Source of the DNA: DASVBE01 sp963770375
GTDB taxonomy: Bacteria > Actinomycetota > Actinomycetes > Streptosporangiales > Streptosporangiaceae
Reading direction: 5' to 3'
NCBI GenBank assembly: GCA_963770375.1
Contig: CAVYPM010000026.1
Coordinates: forward strand, 22,124-86,123
Length of the DNA: 64,000 nt
In this document: positions 1 through 7,999 of the stretch, piece by piece
Layout of the letters: the number at the start of each line of letters is the position of its first letter
Numbering within the stretch: position 1 is the first letter of the stretch
Made by a program: the position numbers and the translations under genes
The notes under the pieces: generated by a model
Told to the model about the DNA's origin: nothing
Seen by the model: the letters and a program-made list of their open reading frames with translations, nothing else
The model's database searches: none

Positions 1-375
1 GTGCTGCGCCTCAGCCTGCACCCGGACGGCATGGCGCCGCGGATCGTCAACCTGCCGCAGTGGCGCGCGCACCTGCTCAGCCAGCTGCGCCGCCGGGCCG
101 AGGCGCTGGGCGACCAGCGGCTCCGCGAGCTGGCCGCCGAGCTGGCCGGCTACCCGGGCGGCGAGGACCACTCGGTGTCCGCGTCCGACGTGGTGCTGCC
201 GCTGCGCTACCGGGCCGGCGGCCAGGAGCTGTCGTTCTTCAGCATCTCCGCGGTGGTCGGCACCGCGGCCGACGTCACCGTCGAGGAACTCGCGATCGAG
301 GCGTTCTACCCGGCCGACGCGGCCACGTCCGCCGCGCTGTCAGGCCCCTCCGCTGGTAGCCTCTCGACCTCGTGA
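1..375 (+). CDS. MmyB-like/XRE-type regulator, C-terminal part
   Basis: This is the last 124 codons of a gene whose 5' end lies before the window. The segment LPQWRAHLLSQLRRRAEALG followed by LRELAAELAGYPGG, then a beta-rich stretch with ELSFFS, matches the MmyB-like ligand-binding (PAS-like) domain that follows an N-terminal HTH_3 domain in actinobacterial XRE regulators. The GTG at base 1 is probably internal, because the domain is already under way there. The stop codon overlaps the GTG of the downstream helicase (GTGA), so the two are probably co-transcribed. The DNA-binding half is not visible, so its target cannot be judged. Confidence 0.7.
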   Translation: MLRLSLHPDGMAPRIVNLPQWRAHLLSQLRRRAEALGDQRLRELAAELAGYPGGEDHSVSASDVVLPLRYRAGGQELSFFSISAVVGTAADVTVEELAIEAFYPADAATSAALSGPSAGSLSTS

Positions 376-2144
376 GTGCCCCCGTCTCTGCTGCCGAGGA
401 AGACGAAGAAGAACGGGGGCCCCGCCCCGGCGAGAGCCTCCGGGCGGACCTGATCGGGCCCCTGCGGGCCTGGCAGAAAGAGGCGTACCGGGAGTACTTC
501 GCGCAGCCCCGGCGGGACTTCCTGGTGGTCGCCACGCCGGGCGCGGGCAAGACCGCGTACGCCCTGACGGTCGCGGCCGAGCTGCTGGCCCGGCGGGAGA
601 TCGCGGCGGTGACCGTGGTCACCCCGACCGAGCACCTCAAGCACCAGTGGGCCCAGGCCGCCCACCGGGTTGGTATCGCGCTGGACCCGGCGTACCGCAA
701 CTCGCAGGGCCGGGCCTCGGCCGACTTCACCGGCGTCGCGGTCACCTACGCCCAGGTCGCCGCGCACCCGGCGCTGCACCAGCAGCGCACGCTGAACCGG
801 CGGACGCTGGTCGTCTTCGACGAGATCCACCACGCGGGCGACGCGCTGTCCTGGGGTGATGCGGTCCGGGTGGCGTTCGAGCCGGCCCGCCGCCGGCTCG
901 CCCTGACCGGCACCCCGTTCCGCAGCGACACCAACCCCATCCCGTTCGTCACCTACCTCCAGGAGCCCGACGGCAATAGACGCAGCCGGGCCGACTACGT
1001 GTACGGATACGGGCCGGCCCTGGCCGACGGCGTGGTCCGGCCGGTGATCTTCCTGGCCTACTCCGGCGAGATGCGCTGGCGGACCCGGGCCGGCGACGAG
1101 CTGGCCGGCACCCTGGGTGCGCCGATGATCGGCGAGCACCTGTCCCAGGCCTGGCGGACCGCGCTCAACCCGGACGGCGAGTGGATCGCGCGCGTTCTGG
1201 AAACTGCCGACCGCCGGCTGACCGAAATCCGCCGTGACGTCCCCGACGCGGGCGGCATGGTCATCGCCACCGACCACGCCGACGCCCGCGCCTACGCCGG
1301 GCTGCTGCGCCGGATCACCGGCGCCCGGCCCGCGGTCGTGCTGTCCGACGACCCGGCGGCGAGCCGCAAGATCGCCGCGTTCGGGGGCTCGGCGGACCGC
1401 TGGCTGGTCGCGGTCCGGATGGTGTCCGAGGGCGTGGACATCCCCCGGCTGGCCGTGGGCGTGTACGCGACCAGCGTGGGGACCGCGCTGTTCTTCGCCC
1501 AGGCGGTCGGCCGGTTCGTCCGGGCCCGGCGGCGCGGCGAGACCGCCTCGGTGTTCCTGCCCTCGATCCCCGTGCTGCTCGGCTACGCCGCCGAGCTGGA
1601 GGCCGAGCGGGACCACGTGCTGGCCGCCCCGGCGCCGGACGCGGAGGAACGGCGAACTCGCCGCGGCCCAGCGCGAGCGCAGCACCGCCGACCTCGACGA
1701 CGAGCTGCCGTTCCAGGCGCTGGAGGCGTCCGCGCAGTTCGACCGGGTGCTGTACGACGGCGGCGAGTTCGGCGTGTCCGCCGAGGAAGAGGACTTCCTC
1801 GGGCTCCCCGGGCTGCTCGACCCGGAGCAGGTCCGGCTGCTGCTCAAGCAGCGCCAGGCCGGCCGGCGGGCCGGGCCCGTGCCCGGCCAGCACGCGGTGC
1901 CGGCCCCTGCCGGGGCCGGGGACGGCGAGCCGCCCCGGTGGCCACCAGGGAGGGCCTGGCCGCGCTGCGCAAGGAGCTGAACGGGCTGATCGCGGCCTGG
2001 CACCACCGCACCGGCCAGCCGCACGGGGCGATCCACGCCGAGCTGCGCCGCGCCTGCGGCGGGCCGCCGCTGGCCGCGGCCACCGGCGACCAGATCCGGG
2101 CCCGGATCCAGGCCATCCGCGGCTGGGCCGCGTCCCGCCGGTAG
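372..2144 (+). CDS. DEAD/DEAH-box (SF2) helicase with two compensating frameshifts
   Basis: An ATP-dependent nucleic-acid helicase of superfamily 2. Walker A is seen as TPGAGKT (about residue 55), the DExH-type box as FDEIHH, motif III as LTGTPFR, and motifs V-VI as VSEGVDIPRL and QAVGRFVRARR. The frame changes near 1647 (after APDAEE) and returns near 1935. The intervening peptide (ELPFQALEASAQFDRVLYDG, then LGLPGLLDPEQVRLLL) is read from the other frame and is typical of actinobacterial homologues, as is the C-terminus AALRKELNGLIAAWHHRTGQ. The two one-base shifts compensate each other, so sequencing or assembly indels are likelier than a dead gene. It starts at GTG 372, overlapping the previous stop. 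Confidence 0.85.
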   Translation: MSAPVSAAEEDEEERGPRPGESLRADLIGPLRAWQKEAYREYFAQPRRDFLVVATPGAGKTAYALTVAAELLARREIAAVTVVTPTEHLKHQWAQAAHRVGIALDPAYRNSQGRASADFTGVAVTYAQVAAHPALHQQRTLNRRTLVVFDEIHHAGDALSWGDAVRVAFEPARRRLALTGTPFRSDTNPIPFVTYLQEPDGNRRSRADYVYGYGPALADGVVRPVIFLAYSGEMRWRTRAGDELAGTLGAPMIGEHLSQAWRTALNPDGEWIARVLETADRRLTEIRRDVPDAGGMVIATDHADARAYAGLLRRITGARPAVVLSDDPAASRKIAAFGGSADRWLVAVRMVSEGVDIPRLAVGVYATSVGTALFFAQAVGRFVRARRRGETASVFLPSIPVLLGYAAELEAERDHVLAAPAPDAEERRTRRGPARAQHRRPRRRAAVPGAGGVRAVRPGAVRRRRVRRVRRGRGLPRAPRAARPGAGPAAAQAAPGRPAGRARARPARGAGPCRGRGRRAAPVATREGLAALRKELNGLIAAWHHRTGQPHGAIHAELRRACGGPPLAAATGDQIRARIQAIRGWAASRR

Positions 2145-2148
2145 CCGC

Positions 2149-2206
2149 TCCATGATCGCGGAGGGTTTGCCACCGCCGGCGGTGCACAACCCTCCGCGAT
2201 CATGGA
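2149..2206. repeat. 58-bp near-perfect palindrome after the helicase gene
   Basis: Two 29-nt half sites meet without a spacer. The outer 19 bp (starting TCCATGATCGCGGAGGGTT) pair perfectly, 3 bp mismatch, and the inner 7 bp (CACCGCC/GGCGGTG) pair perfectly. It begins 5 nt after the helicase stop. It could be a bidirectional terminator-like hairpin, a regulator site or a dispersed REP-like element. No U-tract follows. The ATG of the next small ORF lies in its right arm. Confidence 0.7.
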
Positions 2207-2381
2207 ACCGGCCGAGCTGGACCAGGCCATGGCGCGCGGCCGCGGCCGGCTGGCCGACGACCTGATCGCCGAGGGGCTGCGGGTGCTCGAGGAGGGCCCG
2301 CTGCGCAAGGACGAGCCCGGGCGCGGCGACGTGCTGAGCGAGCAGGCCCGGGCCGAAACAGAGCCCGCCGAGCCATCCTGA
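2202..2381 (+). CDS. Possible 59-aa acidic small protein
   Basis: A short ORF encoding a charged, mostly helical peptide beginning MEPAELDQAMARGRGRLADD and ending AETEPAEPS. It is in the same frame as the helicase and follows its stop without another stop between. The ATG lies in the right arm of the 58-bp palindrome and has no clear ribosome site, so translation would require the hairpin to open or a different start. I do not recognise a family. It may be non-coding. Confidence 0.3.
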   Translation: MEPAELDQAMARGRGRLADDLIAEGLRVLEEGPLRKDEPGRGDVLSEQARAETEPAEPS

Positions 2382-2446
2382 CCGCCCCGCGCTGGGCGGC
2401 CCTGACCTGCAGGTTTGTGATCAAGGTGCGGCGGCTCCACTCCTAG

Positions 2447-2475
2447 TGTGAACATTCGGTGAACGGGTGTTTAAT
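2447..2475 (-). promoter_or_regulatory. PHO-box-like direct repeats upstream of the phosphate transporter
   Basis: On the minus strand, GTTCACC (2458-2464) and TGTTCACA around 2447-2453 repeat with an exact 11-bp period. A weaker third unit (ATTAAAC, 2469-2475) lies one period further on. Eleven-bp direct repeats of GTTCACC are the known form of the PhoP-binding PHO box in Streptomyces. The site lies about 75-100 bp before the PiT start, so phosphate-dependent control is plausible. Confidence 0.5.
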
Positions 2476-2548
2476 CGTCGCTGACATGTAGGCCAGCAGT
2501 AGGTGGCGCATCTCGACTTTTCCGCGGACGAGTAGCGACGCTGGGCTT

Positions 2549-3697
<1,149 letters not shown>

Positions 3698-3713
3698 GGC
3701 GGAGAGGACCAGC

Positions 3714-3998
3714 ATGAGTGACTGGATTGACCTGCACGCGCTGTGGCAGGTCGTGCTCGTCGGTCTGATCTTCGGGGCGGGCCTGCCGGCCCTGTTCGCC
3801 GTCGGCCTGCGCGCGCTGAGCGCGCCGGGCAACCGCCGGACGCTGAGCGTGGCGGACGGCCAGGCCCAGACGGCGGGCGCTGGCGCGGACCGGGTGTACG
3901 GCGGCAACCCGGTGGGGCTGACCGTTGCCGTCGCCTGCTTCGCGGTGATCCTCGCGGCCATCGGCTACGGCGTTTACCTCATCGTCGCGTCCGGCTGA
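3714..3998 (+). CDS. Small membrane protein next to pit
   Basis: A 94-aa protein with two hydrophobic segments, about residues 11-32 and 70-91, joined by a hydrophilic loop containing GNRRTLSVADG. It starts at ATG 3714 with GGAGAGG 9 nt upstream and lies 16 bp after pit, suggesting an operon. Small two-helix proteins of this type often follow PiT genes in actinomycetes. The function is unknown; an accessory role in phosphate uptake is inference only. Confidence 0.75.
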   Translation: MSDWIDLHALWQVVLVGLIFGAGLPALFAVGLRALSAPGNRRTLSVADGQAQTAGAGADRVYGGNPVGLTVAVACFAVILAAIGYGVYLIVASG

Positions 3999-4012
3999 TA
4001 ATCGCCCCGTAG

Positions 4013-4036
4013 CAGCCCGAGCCGGGGCCCGGGCTG
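4013..4036 (+). terminator. Hairpin, possible terminator of the pit operon
   Basis: CAGCCCG (4013-4019) pairs with CGGGCTG (4030-4036) around a 10-nt loop, 14 nt after the small membrane protein stop. No T-run follows, as is common in high-GC actinomycetes. Confidence 0.4.
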
Positions 4037-4061
4037 TCCCCTCCAGAGAGGTTCAGAGCGC

Positions 4062-4385
4062 ATGGCGCTGCCGCCGTTCCTGTCCAGCGTTATCGACTGG
4101 CTGCGCGCCGGGTACCCGGAAGGGGTCCCCGACGTCGACTACATCCCGCTGTTCGCCCTGCTGGGCTCCGAACTGACCGACGCCGACATCAACGCGATCA
4201 CCGACGAACTGGCCGCCACCGGCGACCCCGCTACCGCCCAGGGCATCAGGGACGCGATCGCTGCGGCCTCGGACGAGAAGCCGCTGGACGTCGACGTGGC
4301 CCGGGTCCGGGCCCGGCTCGCGGCCGGCGGCTGGCCGCTGGCCAGGGCCGAGCACCTGGCCCCGGTGGAGCACACCGCCGGCTAG
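4062..4385 (+). CDS. DUF3349 family protein
   Basis: A 107-aa protein matching the small actinobacterial DUF3349 family. Visible features are the N-terminal amphipathic segment SVIDWLRAGYPEGVPDVDYIPLFALL, then a helix with LTDADINAITDEL, and the later VDVARVRARLAAGGWPLA. Members are compact helical proteins of unknown role found in mycobacteria and relatives. It starts at ATG 4062 with AGAGAGG about 10 nt upstream. It stands alone between the pit operon and the TrmO-like gene. Confidence 0.8.
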   Translation: MALPPFLSSVIDWLRAGYPEGVPDVDYIPLFALLGSELTDADINAITDELAATGDPATAQGIRDAIAAASDEKPLDVDVARVRARLAAGGWPLARAEHLAPVEHTAG

Positions 4386-4439
4386 CACCGCAGCACGCAG
4401 CGCCGCGGCCCGGCCCGGCCGTCATGACAGGATGACGGC

Positions 4440-4967
4440 ATGGGCCTGCCCGCGGCGCTGACCGTTATCGGGGAAGTGCGCACCGGCTACGCCAGCACCG
4501 AGGGCACGCCCATCCAGGCGGGCCTGAACCGGGCCGAGCGCGCGGTCATCGAGATCGCCGGGCCGTACCGGGAGGGCCTGGACGGGCTCGCCGGGTTCGG
4601 CTACGCGTGGCTGCTGACCTGGCTGGACCGGCCGCACGACCCGGGCCCGCCGCCGCTGCGGCTGGTGCCGTTCCTGCTGCGGCGCGAGCAGCGGAAGGTC
4701 GGGGTGTTCGCCACCCGGAGCCCGCGCCGGGTCAACCCGATCGGGCTCAGCCTGATCCAGATCCTCGGGGTGAGCGGCGGCGAGATCGAGTTCGCCGGTG
4801 TCGACCTGCTCGACCGCACCCCGGTGCTGGACCTCAAGCCGTACGTGGCCCGGTTCGACCGGCCGCCCGGGGACGGTGACCCGGCCGGCGGCTGGTTCGA
4901 CCAGGTGCCGATGGCCGAGCGGGTCACCCCAGCCGAGCTCGGCCCCGGCGACCCGGCCGAGGGCTGA
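4440..4967 (+). CDS. TrmO-like tRNA-methyltransferase (UPF0066/TsaA family)
   Basis: A 175-aa member of the TsaA/TrmO beta-barrel family. E. coli TrmO uses S-adenosylmethionine to N6-methylate threonylcarbamoyl-adenosine 37 in some tRNAs. The family markers are IGEVRTGYASTEGTPIQ at the N-terminus (residues 11-27) and GVFATRSPRRVNPIGLS about residue 90, which includes the SAM-binding RSPxRPNPIG-type motif. LDLKPYVARFD comes near the end. It is shorter than the E. coli enzyme (about 235 aa), lacking its C-terminal extension, as many actinobacterial members do. Substrate is inferred from family only. Confidence 0.75.
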   Translation: MGLPAALTVIGEVRTGYASTEGTPIQAGLNRAERAVIEIAGPYREGLDGLAGFGYAWLLTWLDRPHDPGPPPLRLVPFLLRREQRKVGVFATRSPRRVNPIGLSLIQILGVSGGEIEFAGVDLLDRTPVLDLKPYVARFDRPPGDGDPAGGWFDQVPMAERVTPAELGPGDPAEG

Positions 4968-5000
4968 CCGGCTGTCGGACCCCGCCGGTACGGTGCGGGC

Positions 5001-5312
5001 ATGAGCTACTTCGCGCTGACCCTGGTCCACGGCCCAGGGTGGGACCCGGGGCGGCCGATCCGCGAGCAGCCGGCCTGGGACGAGCACGCGGCGTTCATGG
5101 ACGGCCTGGTGGACGACGGGTTCATCATCATCGGCGGCCCGGTCGGGGACGGCCGCCAGACGCTGCACGCGGTCCAGGCAGACGACGAGAACGAGGTCGC
5201 GGCGCGGCTGAAGGCGGACCCGTGGGCGGCGATGGGGCTGCTCGAGGTCGGGGAGATCCGCCCCTGGGCGCTGTGGCTGGACGGCCGGGGCCACGGCCGC
5301 AAGGATGCGTAA
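5001..5312 (+). CDS. YciI-family protein
   Basis: A 103-aa YciI-like ferredoxin-fold protein. Visible features are the N-terminal strand YFALTLVHG, then HAAFMDGLVDDGFIIIGGPV, and a closing DPWAAMGLLEVGEIRPW, the usual YCII layout. The family is of uncertain biochemical role, with possible catalytic His/Asp residues; H30 and D35 are near the canonical positions. It lies 33 bp after the TrmO-like gene and 3 bp before a PNPOx-fold gene, so the three probably form one transcript. Confidence 0.75.
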   Translation: MSYFALTLVHGPGWDPGRPIREQPAWDEHAAFMDGLVDDGFIIIGGPVGDGRQTLHAVQADDENEVAARLKADPWAAMGLLEVGEIRPWALWLDGRGHGRKDA

Positions 5313-5315
5313 TCC

Positions 5316-5828
5316 ATGCTGGAGACCCGTGCGGAGCTAGCGCAGCTCCAGGAACTGATGGACGCGAGCATGGCCGCGGCCGGCCCGCACATCAGCTCGA
5401 TCATCACCGCGGAGCGCAGGCTGACCGCGGCGCAGCTGTGCGAGCAGCTGACCGGCATGCGGCTGCTGTCCGTGGCTACCGTGACCGCGGACGGCCGCCC
5501 GCTGGCCGGCCCGGTCGACGGGTACCTGCTGCACGGCTCGTTCTGGTTCAGCTCGGGCCGCGACTCCGTGCGCATGCGCCACCTGGCCGCCCGCCCGGCC
5601 ATCAGCGCCACCCACATCGCGGGCGAGCACCTCGCGGTGACCATGCACGGCACCGCCGAGGTGTTCGCGGTCAGCGACCCGGCGCGGCCGCAGCTGCGCC
5701 AGGCCATGCTGGATCACTACCTGCCGATCCAGGGCCCGGACTTCGAGCGCTGGCTGGACGGCATCGACGCGCTCGGCGCCCGCATCCGGCCCGCGAAGGT
5801 GTTCACGTTCAGCATGCCCGCCGCCTGA
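5316..5828 (+). CDS. Pyridoxamine 5'-phosphate oxidase-fold protein
   Basis: A 170-aa protein with an FMN-binding split barrel. After a helical lead of about 45 residues come LLSVATVTADGRPLAGPVDG, WFSSGRDSVRMRHLAARPAI and HLAVTMHGTAEVF, the typical three-strand pattern for flavin or heme-type PNPOx-like proteins. The C-terminus ARIRPAKVFTFSMP is the usual closing strand. The ATG lies 3 bp after the YciI stop, pointing to co-expression. Many family members bind F420 or FMN; the cofactor cannot be decided from sequence alone. Confidence 0.75.
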   Translation: MLETRAELAQLQELMDASMAAAGPHISSIITAERRLTAAQLCEQLTGMRLLSVATVTADGRPLAGPVDGYLLHGSFWFSSGRDSVRMRHLAARPAISATHIAGEHLAVTMHGTAEVFAVSDPARPQLRQAMLDHYLPIQGPDFERWLDGIDALGARIRPAKVFTFSMPAA

Positions 5829-5851
5829 CGCCGGCCCCGGGGGAGCCGGCG
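5829..5851. terminator. Hairpin between convergent genes
   Basis: CGCCGGC (5829-5835) pairs with GCCGGCG (5845-5851), with further C/G pairing in the loop. It sits between the PNPOx-like gene and the convergent lipoprotein gene, so it could terminate both. Confidence 0.5.
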
Positions 5852-5873
5852 CTGGCGGGCCGCAGACCGTGGG

Positions 5874-6371
5874 TCAGATCTGGCCGAGATCGACCTTGTT
5901 CTTGACCTCTTTCTGGAGCTCAGTGAGGTCGCTCAGGGCCTTCTCCAGCTGCGGCAGCGCATTGGCCATGGCCTCAATGCCGCCCTTGCTGGCGGACTTG
6001 GCCGCCTTCGCGACCTCGCCCATCGCCTTGCTCCACAGCCCCTTGGGGTCGGCGCAGGTCGGCAGCGGGTGGGCCGCCGCGTCGTTGGCCACGGTCTCCA
6101 GCTTCTTCGCACTGGCCGGGGTGGGAGTGCCGGAGGTGAAGCCCTTGATGGCGCTCTCGAAGTCCTTGAGAGTGCTGGTGTTGTCCTTCTTCCACTGGAC
6201 GCCCTGGTCCTTGCAGCTGCCCGAGGCAGTTGTGGAGCCGCCGCCCGAGGACGAGCCGCCGCCAGAAGAAGTGCCGCCGCCGGACGAAGCGCCGCCGCAG
6301 GCGGCAAGGGCAAGCGCCGCAGCACACGCGGCGAGGGTAATTTTCACGGTTTGCATGGTGCTAACACGCAT
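5874..6371 (-). CDS. Putative lipoprotein
   Basis: A 165-aa exported protein. The N-terminus MRVSTMQTVKITLAACAAAL ends in a lipobox (LAAC, lipid-attachable C25), followed by a Gly/Ser linker with three GGGSSSGGG-like units, then an all-helical domain of about 110 residues. Two cysteines (in GSCKDQG and PTCADP) may form a disulfide. The start ATG at 6371 follows a GGGGGGAA stretch; an alternative ATG lies six codons in. Function is unrecognised. Its layout resembles another lipoprotein in this window (27169-27684). Confidence 0.7.
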   Translation of the reverse strand: MRVSTMQTVKITLAACAAALALAACGGASSGGGTSSGGGSSSGGGSTTASGSCKDQGVQWKKDNTSTLKDFESAIKGFTSGTPTPASAKKLETVANDAAAHPLPTCADPKGLWSKAMGEVAKAAKSASKGGIEAMANALPQLEKALSDLTELQKEVKNKVDLGQI

Positions 6372-6565
6372 GGGTTCCCCCCGGGGGTTCAGGTAAAGGG
6401 AAGGCCGGCATCGGCCTATCTTTCAGGAAACGCAGACGATACCGGCCGCAACGGGGGGCCCGGGTAATCCGCGGCCAGCGCGGGCTGCAAACTGGCTGCA
6501 AGGCGGGGGCGGCAGGCTGGCGCTGGCCCGCTGATCAGGAAGCGGGGACTGGTCAGGAGGCAGCG

Positions 6566-6958
6566 ATGGCCGCACCGTCAGCAGTGGACAGGTTCCTGCA
6601 CGCGATCGAGACCGCGACGATCCCGGCCTGCGAGGCCTGGGCCGGGGACGCCACGCTGGACGCCACCGTGCCCAACTGGCGGCTGCACGCCAGCGGGCCG
6701 GACGCGATCCGGGCCGAGTACACCCGCTGGTTCGCCGACCCGGGCCGCTTCGAGGACGTCCGCCGCAGCCCGCTGGCCGGCGGCGACGGCGAAGTGATCG
6801 AGTACACGCTGAGCTGGCAGGAGAACGGGGTCCCGCACGCCGCCCACCACATGCACCGGCTCACCGTGCGGGACGGCCTGATCGCCGCGGACACCGTGTT
6901 CTGCGGCGGCCGCTGGCCCGCGTCGCTGCTCGCCGAGATGGAAGCGGCCCATGCCTGA
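6566..6958 (+). CDS. SnoaL/NTF2-like protein
   Basis: A 130-aa cone-fold protein of the SnoaL/NTF2-like type. It has an N-terminal helix VDRFLHAIETATIPACEAWA, then DATVPNWRLHASGPDAIRAEYTRWFADPGRF and alternating strands ending in HRLTVRDGLIAADTVFCGGRW. Members include small cyclases and isomerases, and many have no known activity. The stop overlaps the start of the kinase-like gene by 8 bp, so the two are translationally coupled. GGAGG lies about 12 nt before the ATG. Confidence 0.7.
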   Translation: MAAPSAVDRFLHAIETATIPACEAWAGDATLDATVPNWRLHASGPDAIRAEYTRWFADPGRFEDVRRSPLAGGDGEVIEYTLSWQENGVPHAAHHMHRLTVRDGLIAADTVFCGGRWPASLLAEMEAAHA

Positions 6959-7997
6959 GCGGCGGATCCCTGATGTGACGGGTTACGGGAGTGGCGGCGC
7001 GGGCCGCCAGGACCTGGCCAGCCTGCTGCGCGGCGCGACCGACCGGACAGTCCTGGACGATGCCCCCGGCGTCTCGGGCGCCCGGCTCGAACGGCTGGTC
7101 ATCAACGGCCAGCCGTACGTGCTCAAGCGGCTGGATCTGGCCGACGACTGGACCATGCGGGCCTCGGGCTGCCTGCGCGGCGCGGCGTTCGAGCTGTGGC
7201 AGCGGGGCATCCTGGCCCGGCTGCCCGGCTGCATCAACCAGCCGATCGTGGCGGTCGCCGTCGAGCCGCCGGCCGCGGGCCGGCTGTCCGGCGGCTGCAC
7301 CGTGCTCATGCACGACGTGGCCCGGTGGCTGGTCCCGGCGACCGATGAGCCGATCCCGGCCGGCCAGCACGCCACGTTCCTGCGGCACATGGCCGCACTG
7401 CACGCTGCGTTCTGGAACGGCGGGGCGGAACTCGACGTCGTCCCGGTCACCCACCGGTACCTGGAGCTGTCGCCGTGGATGGCCGAGGCGGAGGCTACCC
7501 TCGGCCCGCTGCACCTGATACCGCGGCTGGTCGTTGAGGGCTGGCCGCGGCTTGCCGCGGTGGCGCCGGCCGCGGCCCGGGTCGTGCTCCCGCTGGCGCG
7601 TGACCCGGGCCCGCTGGTCACCGCGCTGGCCGGCACCCCGCAGACGCTGGTGCACAGCAACTGGAAGCTGGACAACCTCGGCACCGACGACCAGGGCCGG
7701 ACCGTGCTGCTGGACTGGGAGCAGCCCGGGCTCGGCGCGCCGCTCAGCGACCTGGCCTGGTATCTGGCCATCAACTGCCGGCGCCTGCCGCAGAGCAAGG
7801 AGGCCTCGATCGAGGCCTACCGCGCCGCGCTGGAGGAGTGCGGCATCAGCACCGGCGGGTGGTTCGGCCGCCAGATGGCGCTGTGCCTGCTCGGCGCGGT
7901 GGTCCAGTTCGGCTGGGAGAAGGCCCTCAGCGGGTACGACGACGAGCTGCGCTGGTGGGAGGAGCAGGCGGTGCGCGGGGCGGCGCTACTGGCCTGA
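6951..7997 (+). CDS. Aminoglycoside-phosphotransferase-like kinase-fold protein
   Basis: A 348-aa protein of the APH/choline-kinase fold. The nucleotide lysine is likely in PYVLKRLDL. The catalytic loop reads LVHSNWKLDNLG (H235-S-N237, D241-N242), and the metal-binding motif reads VLLDWEQPGLG, followed by PLSDLAWYLA. In this family the first Asp of the usual HGD is here Asn (HSN), so catalysis may be altered or lost. The gene is coupled to the SnoaL-like gene and converges on the SARP gene with a 2-bp gap. The substrate is unknown; resistance to an aminoglycoside should not be assumed. Confidence 0.7.
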   Translation: MPERRIPDVTGYGSGGAGRQDLASLLRGATDRTVLDDAPGVSGARLERLVINGQPYVLKRLDLADDWTMRASGCLRGAAFELWQRGILARLPGCINQPIVAVAVEPPAAGRLSGGCTVLMHDVARWLVPATDEPIPAGQHATFLRHMAALHAAFWNGGAELDVVPVTHRYLELSPWMAEAEATLGPLHLIPRLVVEGWPRLAAVAPAAARVVLPLARDPGPLVTALAGTPQTLVHSNWKLDNLGTDDQGRTVLLDWEQPGLGAPLSDLAWYLAINCRRLPQSKEASIEAYRAALEECGISTGGWFGRQMALCLLGAVVQFGWEKALSGYDDELRWWEEQAVRGAALLA

Positions 7998-7999
7998 CG

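Noticed and set aside
6951..7997. Aminoglycoside resistance gene
   Set aside because: Only the general APH fold is visible and the catalytic Asp is Asn; resistance is not supported.
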